NCBI RefSeq assembly: GCF_030542105.1
Contig: NZ_JAUOFB010000005.1
Span: 124,001-188,000 of the forward strand
Reading direction: 5' to 3'
Origin: Hymenobacter sp. BT730
Lineage (GTDB): Bacteria > Bacteroidota > Bacteroidia > Cytophagales > Hymenobacteraceae
Length of the DNA: 64,000 nucleotides
Positions 53,613 to 62,119 of the stretch are shown here, one piece after another. Position 1 is the stretch's first letter. Each line of letters starts with the position of its first letter. The position numbers were made by a program, and so were the translations under genes. The notes below the pieces were generated by a model, which searched no databases, was not told the DNA's origin, and worked only from the letters and a program-made list of their open reading frames with translations.

Positions 53613-53888
53613 GTGGCCATTCTGTACATCAAAGCTAAACCCAATGCCCGCCAGAATGCGCTGGTTCTGGCCCCCGATGACGCTATTACCATTCGCCTGA
53701 AAGCCCCAGCGCAAGACGGCAAGGCCAATGCCTGTTTGCTGGAATACCTGGCTAAGCTGCTGGGCCAGCCAAAATCCAGCCTGGAACTGCTGACGGGGCA
53801 TACCGCCCCTTTCAAAAAAATTGAGGTAGCCGGCATAACCGATGAGCAGGCGCTAGCCGTACTCAGGCAGCACACTACTCTTTCCTAA
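53613..53888 (+). CDS. DUF167/YggU family protein
   Basis: 91 residues with the family motifs KPNARQNAL near the N-terminus and RLKAPAQDGKANACLLEYLAK; the end (VAGITDEQALAVL) is also typical. The structure of relatives is a small alpha/beta domain of unknown role. A GTG start at 53613, three bases after the preceding stop, gives the normal length. Confidence 0.9.
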   Translation: MAILYIKAKPNARQNALVLAPDDAITIRLKAPAQDGKANACLLEYLAKLLGQPKSSLELLTGHTAPFKKIEVAGITDEQALAVLRQHTTLS

Positions 53889-53899
53889 CCCCCGTTTTT

Positions 53900-54697
53900 A
53901 TGCATTTACCCATGTGGATTATGGCCGGCTTCTGGGGGCTGGTTTCCGGCTCAGCCTTGTTGTTGGGCGCTGCGGTGGGCTATTTCACGCATGTTTCCCA
54001 GCGCGTGGTGGGGGCTATTATGGCCTTTGGCAGTGGCGTACTTATTTCCACGCTTTCATTAGAGCTCATGGAAGATGCCTACACCAAGGGTGGATTTGAT
54101 TCGGCAGCCATCGGATTTTTAGGCGGTGCCGGCGCTTTCACGCTGGCGAACTGGATACTGGCCCGCTACGGAGCCAAACACCGCAAGCGCTCCGGGCACC
54201 ACCAGGCCACGGAGCGCCAGCAGGTGCAGGAGGGAGCCACCAAAGGCAACGACCCCGGCGACGATAACAGCTCGGCCCTGGCCATTGGCGCCTTGCTGGA
54301 TGGTATTCCGGAAAGCATTGTTATTGGGCTGAGCTTACTGGCCGGCGGGGCAGTAAGTACCGTAGCAGTAGTGGCGATATTTCTCTCCAACCTGCCCGAA
54401 GGACTTTCCAGCGCGGCGGGCATGAAAAAGGCCGGCCATTCAGCACGCTATGTTCTGCTGTTGTGGGGCGGCATTGCCCTTGTCTCCGGCATAGCTTCCT
54501 TAGTGGGGTACACAGTATTCAGCCATTTCTCGCCTGAGGTGGTAGCCATCACCACCGCCGTAGCAGCCGGCGCCGTGCTGGCCATGATTGCCGATACCAT
54601 GATACCGGAGGCCTTTGAGGTAGCCCACAACTTTACTGGCATGATTACCGTGCTGGGCTTTCTCCTCTCCTTTTTCCTGAGTAAGATGGATATGTAG
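53900..54697 (+). CDS. ZIP-family metal transporter
   Basis: 265 residues with eight predicted helices. The histidine-rich loop between helices 3 and 4 (KHRKRSGHHQATERQQ) and the motifs LDGIPESIVIGLSLL and FLSNLPEGLSSAAGM place it in the ZIP family. In the signature pair HNxPEG/HExPHE the histidines read as Ser and Asp, so ion preference may differ from typical Zn/Fe carriers. ATG 53900 or ATG 53912 could start the protein. It lies 11 bases after the DUF167 gene, and convergent to amt. Confidence 0.85.
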   Translation: MHLPMWIMAGFWGLVSGSALLLGAAVGYFTHVSQRVVGAIMAFGSGVLISTLSLELMEDAYTKGGFDSAAIGFLGGAGAFTLANWILARYGAKHRKRSGHHQATERQQVQEGATKGNDPGDDNSSALAIGALLDGIPESIVIGLSLLAGGAVSTVAVVAIFLSNLPEGLSSAAGMKKAGHSARYVLLLWGGIALVSGIASLVGYTVFSHFSPEVVAITTAVAAGAVLAMIADTMIPEAFEVAHNFTGMITVLGFLLSFFLSKMDM

Positions 54698-54708
54698 GCA
54701 AGCGCCTA

Positions 54709-56088
54709 CTACACGCTGGTTGGCTGCAGCTCGGGGCGGAAAGTTTGTTCAAACTCCTCATCCACGTGGTAGGTAGACTCTTCGTGCTGGCTTAGGTCAA
54801 GGCCAAGTTCTTCTTCCGCTGATTTCACCCGCAGGGCAAAAAACCGGTCAGTGATTTTTAGCAATATCCAGGCACCAACAAAGGAGTAGGCTACCACAAT
54901 CAGCAGCCCCAGCACGTGGTAGCCGAACGTAGTGAAGGAGCCGTACACTAAGCCTACTTTATCGGCGAATACGCCCGTGAGCAGCATGCCCACAATGCCG
55001 CCCAAACCGTGGCAAGGGAATACATCCAGCGTATCATCAATAGTGGTGCGGCTGTTCTGCCAATGCACGGCTGTGTGGCTTACTAGTGCGCCTACCACGC
55101 CAATCAGCAGACTTTGGCCATAAGTCACGTAGCCGGCGGCGGGGGTAATAGCAACCAGGCCTACCACTGCCCCGGTGCAGGCGCCTACGGCCGTGGGCTT
55201 AGCGCCACGGGCCACTTCTACCAGCAGCCAGGCTACTAAGGCCGCAGCAGAGGCCAGGTTTGTATTGACAAAAGAAGTAGCGGCCAGTTCATTGGCACCC
55301 AAAGCAGAGCCAGCATTAAAGCCAAACCAACCAAACCACAGCAAGCCGGTACCCAGCAGCACAAACGGTACGTTGGGAGTAGAGAAAGAGCTTTTCCGCA
55401 CGTGGGCATTGCGGCGGCCCAGCACCATAGCGCCAGCCAAGGCGGCAATACCTGCTGAGATGTGCACTACCGTACCACCAGCAAAATCAAGCACCCCCCA
55501 CTGACGCAGGAAGCCCTCTGGGTGCCACGTCCAGTGGGCCAGCGGGCAGTAGATGAATAGGGTGAATAACACCATAAAGGCCAGATAGCCCTTAAAGCGG
55601 ACCCGCTCGGCAAAAGAGCCGGTAATGAGGGCCGGCGTGATGATGGCAAACTTCAGCTGAAAGGCGAAGTAGAGAATGAAGGGTATGCCCGCGGCAAAGG
55701 CGGCGTTTGGGGCCGTACCCACATTGCGCAGCATAATGAAGGTAAACGGGTTGCCGATCAGGCCGTGCCAGGAGTCGCCGTAGGCTAGCGAAAAGCCTAC
55801 GAAGTAGAACACCAGGGAAATAACGCCCAAGGCCACAAAGCTCTGTAGCATGGTGCTGATGACATTTTTAGGCCGCACCATGCCCCCGTAAAAGAACGAC
55901 AGGCCTGGGGTCATAATGAGCACAAAGGCCGTAGCGGTGAGCATCCAGGCTACATCGGCGGCATTGAGTGAGCCTGCCGGAGCACTAGGATGCGGCAAGT
56001 CAATAAAGGCAGCCAGCAAGCATAAGACCACCAGTGTAAGCAGGGTAAACAAGCTTACACTCGGACGAAATAAAGAAGAAGTGCTCAT
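54709..56088 (-). CDS. amt: Ammonium transporter
   Basis: 459 residues with eleven or twelve helices. Amt/Rh marks: FFYGGMVRPKNVISTMLQSF, GVLDFAGGTVVHISAGIAAL and DDTLDVFPCHGLGGIVG with the two pore His. It moves ammonia or ammonium into the cell. An N-terminal hydrophobic segment (LFTLLTLVVLCLLAAFI) may be an uncleaved signal. No PII gene (glnK) is adjacent on this side, unlike many amt loci. Confidence 0.95.
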   Translation of the reverse strand: MSTSSLFRPSVSLFTLLTLVVLCLLAAFIDLPHPSAPAGSLNAADVAWMLTATAFVLIMTPGLSFFYGGMVRPKNVISTMLQSFVALGVISLVFYFVGFSLAYGDSWHGLIGNPFTFIMLRNVGTAPNAAFAAGIPFILYFAFQLKFAIITPALITGSFAERVRFKGYLAFMVLFTLFIYCPLAHWTWHPEGFLRQWGVLDFAGGTVVHISAGIAALAGAMVLGRRNAHVRKSSFSTPNVPFVLLGTGLLWFGWFGFNAGSALGANELAATSFVNTNLASAAALVAWLLVEVARGAKPTAVGACTGAVVGLVAITPAAGYVTYGQSLLIGVVGALVSHTAVHWQNSRTTIDDTLDVFPCHGLGGIVGMLLTGVFADKVGLVYGSFTTFGYHVLGLLIVVAYSFVGAWILLKITDRFFALRVKSAEEELGLDLSQHEESTYHVDEEFEQTFRPELQPTSV

Positions 56089-56272
56089 TTTGAGAATATT
56101 TCAGTCAATCAACTACCACCCTACCATTTTTAAAGGCAATATACGTTTCAACTATGTATATTTTCCAAATACACCCTAAGTTTTAAAGGACATACTTAAA
56201 TCACACATACAAATTCGCAACATACCCCATCAAATTTCATAGTCAATTTTCATCTAACCACCTTTTAACTGA

Positions 56273-56316
56273 AAATCCCCACTACAACCAGATATGACTA
56301 GTTATAGCGGGGATTT
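56273..56316 (-). terminator. Terminator of the glycosidase gene
   Basis: AAATCCCC...GGGGATTT stem with inner CTATAAC/GTTGTAG pairing, followed by TT on the minus strand; it lies 46 bases after the stop. The 274-base gap to amt is otherwise AT-rich and holds the amt promoter region, where no clean TAnnTTTG was found. Confidence 0.65.
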
Positions 56317-56362
56317 GAGAAGGCCGCGCCTGCAGAAATATACAGAAGCTGGCTGAGCTGAA

Positions 56363-59113
56363 CTATTGAATCCGGGTAAGCCGCAGGTGGTCAATCATGG
56401 CTTGATTGACTTCACCGTTCATATTCTCATTGGCAGGCAGGAAGCTTAGCTGCAGCGTCGTGGTTCCTTTCTTGAGCGGCACTAGTATAGGGTTCGAATA
56501 GCCCCAGTCAGACCACTCTTCCACTCCGCGCTGGGGCAATACGACTGTACCCAGTTGCTGTTTTCCCAGCCGGAGCGTTCGGATGGCGCATTTGTTACTG
56601 GTATTGATGGGGCCGTTACCGTTGGCGTAGCGGAAATCCGCGGCGTACAGACCATCTGCCGGCACGGTCACGCGCAGGGAGATTTCCCGGTTCAGGGATT
56701 TATTGATTTCAACAAACCCTTTACCAGTGGCCCCCTTGTAGGGCTTGGTGGATTTATTGGCAGCCGCTTCCGCTTCCACCACGCTCCGAAATTTGTCTGA
56801 CTCTACTGCCAGCGGCTCACTGGCAAAACCCTCAAAACCCTGCGCATCCACGGCTAGCACCTGGTACTCCGTGTAAGCTGTGGGCGCGGGTACCGGAAAC
56901 GTAGCCTCAGTGGTACGCCCGGCAAACTGGCCGTTGCGCAGTACCTGGTAGGCCGTGGCTCCTTCCACCGGTGCCCAGGTAAGCTTACCGCTGGCGTAGC
57001 GCACGGCTGGCGTCATCGGGGCCACGTGGTGCGCCACTTTGTTTTGAGTGGTAGCGGCAAACGCGAAGCCCGGCAGTTCTATCTTGATGTTATGGGTGCC
57101 CGTAAGCGTCGCCAGCACGGCAGCATCGGCTAAGGGCTGCCCATCCAGGGTAATGGTGCGAATACCTTGGCCAAAGCCCGTCATTTCAATGTTCAGCACG
57201 GCTTGCCGGTATTTAAAGCCGGTGAGTTTGCGCGTGCCCTGCAAGGCTTGCGGCACGAAGGGCTGAAACACGAGACGGTCGGCCTGAAAGTCCATTCCAA
57301 ACAAACCTTTATACACCAAAGCCAGGGAGCCGGAAAGGCTCCAGAGCATATTGCTGGAGTTGATCTGGGTACCGGCAAAGTCGCCGTTGCTGGCCACGAA
57401 GTTTTCCTTGTTGGTGAGGAATAGGGCGGCAGGGCGGCTTACGGCCATCAGACTCTCCATAAAGGCCGTTTCATTGCCGGTCTTAGCGGCCGCCAGCCCC
57501 CAATAGCTCTGCACAAAGGGCCACACGGCATTGTTGTGGTAGGGCGGAATACCCGAAATCTGGGGGTAAATGCACGGAATCCCGTAGTCCATCACGGGCG
57601 TGCGGGACAGTACGCTCTGGGCCCGGTCGCCCTCCGTTGCCCCGAAAAGCACCGTCAGGGCCTCCCCCAGCGCTTCTGCCTTCGGCGACACGGTGAGAAA
57701 GTTGCGGCCGTAGCGGTATTGGGCGTAATACCCTTTGTCCGCCAGCCACAAATGCTGATTAATGCCTCCCTTGATGCGCTCGGCCAGCGCCCGGTGTTTA
57801 GTGGCCGTGGAAGCTTCGCCCAGCTTATCAGCCATCATAGCCAGTACCTGGTTGGCCTGAAAGTGCACAGCATTCGTGCCCAGGTTCTCTGACTGATAGA
57901 TGTCGACTGGCTGCATCCACTTGGGGTAGGTCTGCTCGCGCCAGTCCAGGAACGACGACTCGCCGCGCACCAAGCCGGTGGTAGCATCGTAGGCGTTCAG
58001 AACATCATCTTCAATAGACTTTTTGATGATGGGGTACGCCTGGCGCAGCCAGTCTTCGTCGCCGGTGGTTTTGTAGATTTCCCAGGCGGCCGTGGCCCAG
58101 ATCATGCGGTCCGTGGAGCAAGGATAAGCGCCGCCCGTCCCGGTATCCTGAATAATGCGGCCCTCGGGCGTGACTTTGCGCAGCAGGCTGGTTTTGGCTA
58201 CCTCAGGCTGCAGGGCCGCCTGGGCCAGAATGATGCTGTAGCTGATGTCGCGCGTCCAGACGCCGGCCCACTCCTGGCCAGTCCGGAAGGTGCTGTCGGG
58301 CTCCACGGCGCGCTTGGCTTCTTCCAGGGCCAGGTTGTAGAGGGCATCCAGCAAGGGGTAGTCGGAGGAATACTGCGGGAAGCCGGCGGTGTCCAGCGTT
58401 TGTTTCCACTGGCCGGCGGTGGTTTTGGCGTCGGAATGGGCGTTGAGCACCACGGTGGTTTCGTAAATGCCGTTGCCGTTGGGGTCTTTCAGCTCCAGTT
58501 GGGGCTTGTTGATGAGGTTATCAAAGTCCCAGCTCAGCGGGGCCGTGTTACCGGCCACAAACACCTTCTTGAAATCCTGCTTGTAGAGCTTTTGGCCGTT
58601 GTAGAGCTGGTAGAAGCCCTGCTTCTCAAAAGCCGCCAACATCGGCCGCAGATCCAGCTGAATTTTCAGCGGAGTGTTGGGCGCCAGATAGGTATTGGCT
58701 GGCACCGGAGTTTTGTCTACATACTGCTGCCCAAACACGATAACCGGGGTTTCCAGGCCCGCGTTGTTGGGTCGTGGTACCGCCACAAACACGTGGTCCT
58801 GGCCAGGCTGCATTTCGTTGTCCTTGCCGTTGAGGCTAAACTTGAAGTTGACCTGCGGGCTCTGAAACTCGTTGGCCGGGCTTTGGTAGTTCGACGTCAG
58901 CTCGGTGCGGGAAAGAGCCCGCGCCACGTGTTTGCCTTGCACCAAAGAGTCGCGGTACACAGTATAGGCCGCCGACTGCCAAAGCAGCGGGGCAGCTTGC
59001 GGGGCAGCAGTAGCTGAAGCCGGCGGGGTAGTAGGAGTTTTGGCCATCTGACACGAACCTAGCAGCCCCAGGGCTAACAGGAAACCGGTGGAATAAGAAG
59101 AAGTAGCGTGCAT
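56363..59113 (-). CDS. Large glycoside hydrolase-like lipoprotein with C-terminal CBM35-like domain
   Basis: 916 residues. Lipoprotein signal (GFLLALGLLGSC) and a Pro/Ala/Thr linker, a beta domain, then an (alpha/alpha)6 catalytic region (about 235-690; GVWTRDISYSIILAQAAL, ESSFLDWREQTYPKW, GTNAVHFQANQVLAMM) similar to MGH1/GH63-like six-hairpin glycosidases, a Ser-rich Ig-like part and a C-terminal CBM35-like domain (about 790-916). It likely acts on alpha-linked oligosaccharides at the outer membrane; the substrate is not fixed by sequence. ATG 59113 is used; 80 upstream codons are open but lack signal-peptide character. Lies 116 bases after thrC on the same strand. Confidence 0.75.
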   Translation of the reverse strand: MHATSSYSTGFLLALGLLGSCQMAKTPTTPPASATAAPQAAPLLWQSAAYTVYRDSLVQGKHVARALSRTELTSNYQSPANEFQSPQVNFKFSLNGKDNEMQPGQDHVFVAVPRPNNAGLETPVIVFGQQYVDKTPVPANTYLAPNTPLKIQLDLRPMLAAFEKQGFYQLYNGQKLYKQDFKKVFVAGNTAPLSWDFDNLINKPQLELKDPNGNGIYETTVVLNAHSDAKTTAGQWKQTLDTAGFPQYSSDYPLLDALYNLALEEAKRAVEPDSTFRTGQEWAGVWTRDISYSIILAQAALQPEVAKTSLLRKVTPEGRIIQDTGTGGAYPCSTDRMIWATAAWEIYKTTGDEDWLRQAYPIIKKSIEDDVLNAYDATTGLVRGESSFLDWREQTYPKWMQPVDIYQSENLGTNAVHFQANQVLAMMADKLGEASTATKHRALAERIKGGINQHLWLADKGYYAQYRYGRNFLTVSPKAEALGEALTVLFGATEGDRAQSVLSRTPVMDYGIPCIYPQISGIPPYHNNAVWPFVQSYWGLAAAKTGNETAFMESLMAVSRPAALFLTNKENFVASNGDFAGTQINSSNMLWSLSGSLALVYKGLFGMDFQADRLVFQPFVPQALQGTRKLTGFKYRQAVLNIEMTGFGQGIRTITLDGQPLADAAVLATLTGTHNIKIELPGFAFAATTQNKVAHHVAPMTPAVRYASGKLTWAPVEGATAYQVLRNGQFAGRTTEATFPVPAPTAYTEYQVLAVDAQGFEGFASEPLAVESDKFRSVVEAEAAANKSTKPYKGATGKGFVEINKSLNREISLRVTVPADGLYAADFRYANGNGPINTSNKCAIRTLRLGKQQLGTVVLPQRGVEEWSDWGYSNPILVPLKKGTTTLQLSFLPANENMNGEVNQAMIDHLRLTRIQ

Positions 59114-59229
59114 GAAGCAAAGTAACCAGATTATGCCTGTTACCGAAGCCCTGCCGGTATCCTCTTTGCCGCCGCTTCCCGAATCCGGTACTCCTGCTCC
59201 TGTTTCTCGCCTCAGGCAGGCTGCGCTGC

Positions 59230-60432
59230 CTACGCCAGAAAGCGCCCTTCTACGTTGTCCAGGTATTTTTGGGCCGAGCCCGTGTTCAATAGCATTATCT
59301 GCTCCTGAGGCTGTATCTGGCCATTTTGCAGCAATTGGCGGGCCGCCATCCACACGGCGGCGCCTTCCGGCGCCACAAACAAGCCTTCCTGCCGGGCCAG
59401 CTCGCGCATCCCTTCCAGCATTTGCTCATCCGTAATGCTCACCGCTGTACCCTTAGACTCCCGTAGCACGCGCAGCATCAGTGGCTCGCCCAAGGGCCGC
59501 GGCACGGCCAGCCCGTTGGCAATGGTGGCGTGGCCCACATACGCCTGGCAATCGGCCTGCCGCCCCGCCAGCGTTTCAATAAGCGGGCAGCAGCTGGCCG
59601 CCTGCACGGCTACCATGCGCGGCAGCTTCGCATCCATGGGTAGCCAGCCCAGCGCCTGCATTTCCTGAAATGCCTTCCAGATACCGATGAGGCCGGTACC
59701 CCCGCCGGCTGGGTACAGTAGCACATCGGGCAGCTGCCAGTTGAGCTGTTCGGCCAGCTCGTAGCCCATGGTTTTCTTGCCCTCCAGGCGGTAAGGTTCT
59801 TTCAGGGTAGACACGTCCAGCAGGGCATTATCCGCATTCAGCTTTCGGACTAAGGCCGCGCAGTCGTTGATGAGGCCGTCTACCAAGTGCACTTCGGCCC
59901 CATACCAGTAGCACTCCTCCTTAAAGGCCTTGGGTGTGTGCCGGGGCATTACCACCACGGCCCGCATGCCCGCCCGGGCGCAGTAAGCCGCCATAGCCAC
60001 CCCGGCATTGCCGGCCGTAGGAATAATGCAGCCGGTGGCGCCTAGCTCTTTGGCCTTGGAAATAGCCATACTCAGGCCGCGGGCTTTGAAAGAGCCGGTG
60101 GGGTTTTGGCCCTCGTCTTTCAGTAATAGGGTACGCAGACTATGGTGCGCACCCAGGCGCGGCAGCGGCAACAGGGGCGTCCAGCCTTCGCCTAAGCTCA
60201 CCCGGCAGGCATCGTCCAGCAACGGCAGCAGAGGGCGGTACCGCCACATGGAGTTCTCCGCCAGGTTAATGCCCTCAGCGCGGGAAAGGGGCTCCCGCAA
60301 GTCATAATCTACCAATAATGGCTGACCGCAACAGGCCGAAACGTGCTGCATACTGAAGGCTGAATATGGAGTATGGCAGGCCGCACAATGCAGGCCCTGG
60401 AGCCGAGTGGTGATATCAAGGAGAGTGTTCAT
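59230..60432 (-). CDS. thrC: Threonine synthase (archaeal-like, with N-terminal cysteine cluster)
   Basis: 400 residues. Fold-type II PLP enzyme: PLP Lys116 in NPTGSFKARGL, the serine/Asn loop PTAGNAGVAMA, YPAGGGTGLIG and GSAQKYLD. It converts O-phosphohomoserine to threonine. The N-terminus has a cysteine cluster (Cys16, Cys19, Cys34, Cys35; HCAACHTPY, SACCGQPLL) that resembles the zinc-ribbon of some threonine synthases but with the second pair adjacent rather than CxxC. It follows the LysR gene by 65 bases with repeat motifs in the gap. Confidence 0.88.
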   Translation of the reverse strand: MNTLLDITTRLQGLHCAACHTPYSAFSMQHVSACCGQPLLVDYDLREPLSRAEGINLAENSMWRYRPLLPLLDDACRVSLGEGWTPLLPLPRLGAHHSLRTLLLKDEGQNPTGSFKARGLSMAISKAKELGATGCIIPTAGNAGVAMAAYCARAGMRAVVVMPRHTPKAFKEECYWYGAEVHLVDGLINDCAALVRKLNADNALLDVSTLKEPYRLEGKKTMGYELAEQLNWQLPDVLLYPAGGGTGLIGIWKAFQEMQALGWLPMDAKLPRMVAVQAASCCPLIETLAGRQADCQAYVGHATIANGLAVPRPLGEPLMLRVLRESKGTAVSITDEQMLEGMRELARQEGLFVAPEGAAVWMAARQLLQNGQIQPQEQIMLLNTGSAQKYLDNVEGRFLA

Positions 60433-60461
60433 AGCAATAGCATGAACGCAAATCTCTCCGA

Positions 60462-60505
60462 AGCCTATTCCGGAAACAAATGGCTATTTGGAATAGCCTA
60501 TTCCG
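60462..60505 (-). promoter_or_regulatory. Repeated operator-like motif upstream of thrC
   Basis: AGCCTATTCCG occurs at 60462-60472 and 60495-60505 (33-base spacing, about three helical turns). Overlapping dyads GGCTATT/AATAGCC (60482-60498) and GGAATAG/CTATTCC (60490-60504) surround the second copy. The layout fits two sites for one dimer family, for example the adjacent LysR regulator. Confidence 0.5.
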
Positions 60506-61403
60506 ATTTAGAATAATGACGACGAGCAAACTGCACGAAGTTTTTGTAGGGCACATTGTTTTCCGTGCCTTTGCGCTGCACAAAGTCAAAGTGTCGCACC
60601 AAGTTCAGGTCGTGCACGGGCACTTCCATCAGTTCGCCCGAGGCTAGTTCCTTCATCACGGCCTGCCGGGGCAGAAAGGCCAGACAGGTATCCACGCGCA
60701 CAAAGTTCTTCAGGGCCTCGGTGCCGCCCAGCCGCACCTTCACCCGCAAATCGGTGAGCTTGATGTGCCGGGCCGCCAGCGCCTCTTCCAATACGGCCAG
60801 CGTGCCGGAGCCCGGCTCCCGCAACGCCACGGGAATTTGCCGCAGGTCCTGCGCAACCAGTTCTTCCCGGTGCAGCGGATTGCGCGCGGAGCACACCGCT
60901 ACTACCTCATCCGTCAGCAAGGGCGTGTACGTCACGTTGCTGACTTTATGAATGCCTTCGATGATGCCCAGGTCAATTTCGTGCTCCAGCAAGGCCTTCA
61001 GGATGTTCTCGCTGTTGCGGTTTTTCAGGGTGAGCTGCGTGTTCGGAAACTTACCCAGGTAGGCCGATAGCACCGGCGGAATGATGTACAGCGAAATAGT
61101 GGTGCTGGCCCCGATAACCATGCGCACCTGGGGCGAGAAGTCTTTGCTGAGCGTGGTAAATTCCTGGTGCAGCTCGTGTTGCAGCTGCTTGGCCAGGAGT
61201 AGCTTTTGGTACAGCAGCTCACCGGCCGGCGTCAGCACTACGCTGTTGCCGAGCCGTTCAAACAGCCCGGTTTTGTAGTATTCTTCCAGCGCTTTTACCT
61301 GCTTGCTCACCGCCGACTGGCTTAGAAACAGGGTTTGGCCGGCTTTAGTAAAGCTCAACTGCCGGGCTACTTCCAGAAATATTTCGTGGGCGTGGGAAAG
61401 CAT
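60498..61403 (-). CDS. LysR-family transcriptional regulator
   Basis: 301 residues. N-terminal winged helix-turn-helix (FTKAGQTLFLSQSAVSKQVKALEEYYKTGLF) and LysR substrate-binding domain. ATG 61403 (MLSHAHEIFLEV) is preferred to a further upstream start. It is co-directional with thrC and lies immediately upstream of it, with an AGCCTATTCCG repeat between them; this suggests it regulates thrC or itself. LysR genes are usually divergent from their targets, so this order is less common. Confidence 0.9.
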   Translation of the reverse strand: MLSHAHEIFLEVARQLSFTKAGQTLFLSQSAVSKQVKALEEYYKTGLFERLGNSVVLTPAGELLYQKLLLAKQLQHELHQEFTTLSKDFSPQVRMVIGASTTISLYIIPPVLSAYLGKFPNTQLTLKNRNSENILKALLEHEIDLGIIEGIHKVSNVTYTPLLTDEVVAVCSARNPLHREELVAQDLRQIPVALREPGSGTLAVLEEALAARHIKLTDLRVKVRLGGTEALKNFVRVDTCLAFLPRQAVMKELASGELMEVPVHDLNLVRHFDFVQRKGTENNVPYKNFVQFARRHYSKSE

Positions 61404-61438
61404 GGTTACTGTACTGCAATAAGCTGCCGCCGGATACT

Positions 61439-61966
61439 TTATTTCATCAGTTTCTGCAGCAACGCCTGCCCTTCGGGCCACAGGCCCAACCCCGAATCGG
61501 AATTGAGATGCCCCTTGGCTCCCACATTCATGAAACGACTGCCCCAGGCCTGGGCAAATTCCTGAGCGCGGGCTAGGGTCACATATTCGTCGTTGGTGCT
61601 GGCTACTACGATGCTGGGAAACGGCAGCTTATGCAGCGGCATAGGCGCAAAGCCTACGGCTTCCGGCGGAAAATCCGGGCGGTCTACGTCGGCGGGGCCT
61701 ACTAGCATAGCGCCCGCAATGGTTAGCTGCGTGGTACGGGCCCAATGCGCTATGGTAGCGCAAGCCAGGCTGTGCGCAGCTAATACTACGTTGGGCCCGG
61801 CACTGGCAACGGCTGCTTCCAGCTGTGCTACCCAATCGGCACAAACCGGGTGGTTCCAGTTATGCTGCTCTACGCGCTGGTAACCGTAGTGCTGTTCCCA
61901 CTGACTTTGCCAGTGCAGCGGGCCTGAGCTACCCAGGCCAGGAACCGTGAGGATAATACTGGACAT
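61439..61966 (-). CDS. RBBP9/YdeN-like serine hydrolase
   Basis: 175 residues. Small alpha/beta hydrolase of the RBBP9 family: N-terminal TVPGLGSSGPLHWQSQWEQ, nucleophile Ser in LAAHSLACATIAHWA, Asp in ASTNDEYVTLARAQEFA and catalytic His in GAKGHLNSDSGLG. Substrate not known. ATG 61966 (MSSIILTVPG) is used. It is the first gene of the same-strand run with LysR and thrC (35-base gap). Confidence 0.88.
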   Translation of the reverse strand: MSSIILTVPGLGSSGPLHWQSQWEQHYGYQRVEQHNWNHPVCADWVAQLEAAVASAGPNVVLAAHSLACATIAHWARTTQLTIAGAMLVGPADVDRPDFPPEAVGFAPMPLHKLPFPSIVVASTNDEYVTLARAQEFAQAWGSRFMNVGAKGHLNSDSGLGLWPEGQALLQKLMK

Positions 61967-62083
61967 AAATGAGTGGTTGATGAATAAGCAAAGGTAGAAA
62001 CCCGTCACCACCTCATTAGAGCACCAGCCGGTCAGATCTTAGCATAATATCCCTCTAAATCCCTATCCATTCCTCATTTTTTC

Positions 62084-62091
62084 TACCTTTC
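62084..62091 (+). promoter_or_regulatory. Candidate -7 box of the alpha-2-macroglobulin-like gene
   Basis: TACCTTTC, one mismatch to TAnnTTTG, 28 bases before the ATG. The same TACCTTTC variant precedes lgt and the PorV-like gene. Confidence 0.4.
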
Positions 62092-62119
62092 CGGCGCTAT
62101 CCTCCCTATCCCCTATTCC

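Noticed and set aside
59114..59353. In-frame extension of the glycosidase lipoprotein gene toward thrC
   Set aside because: It would bury the lipoprotein signal peptide inside the protein and overlap thrC's 3' end.
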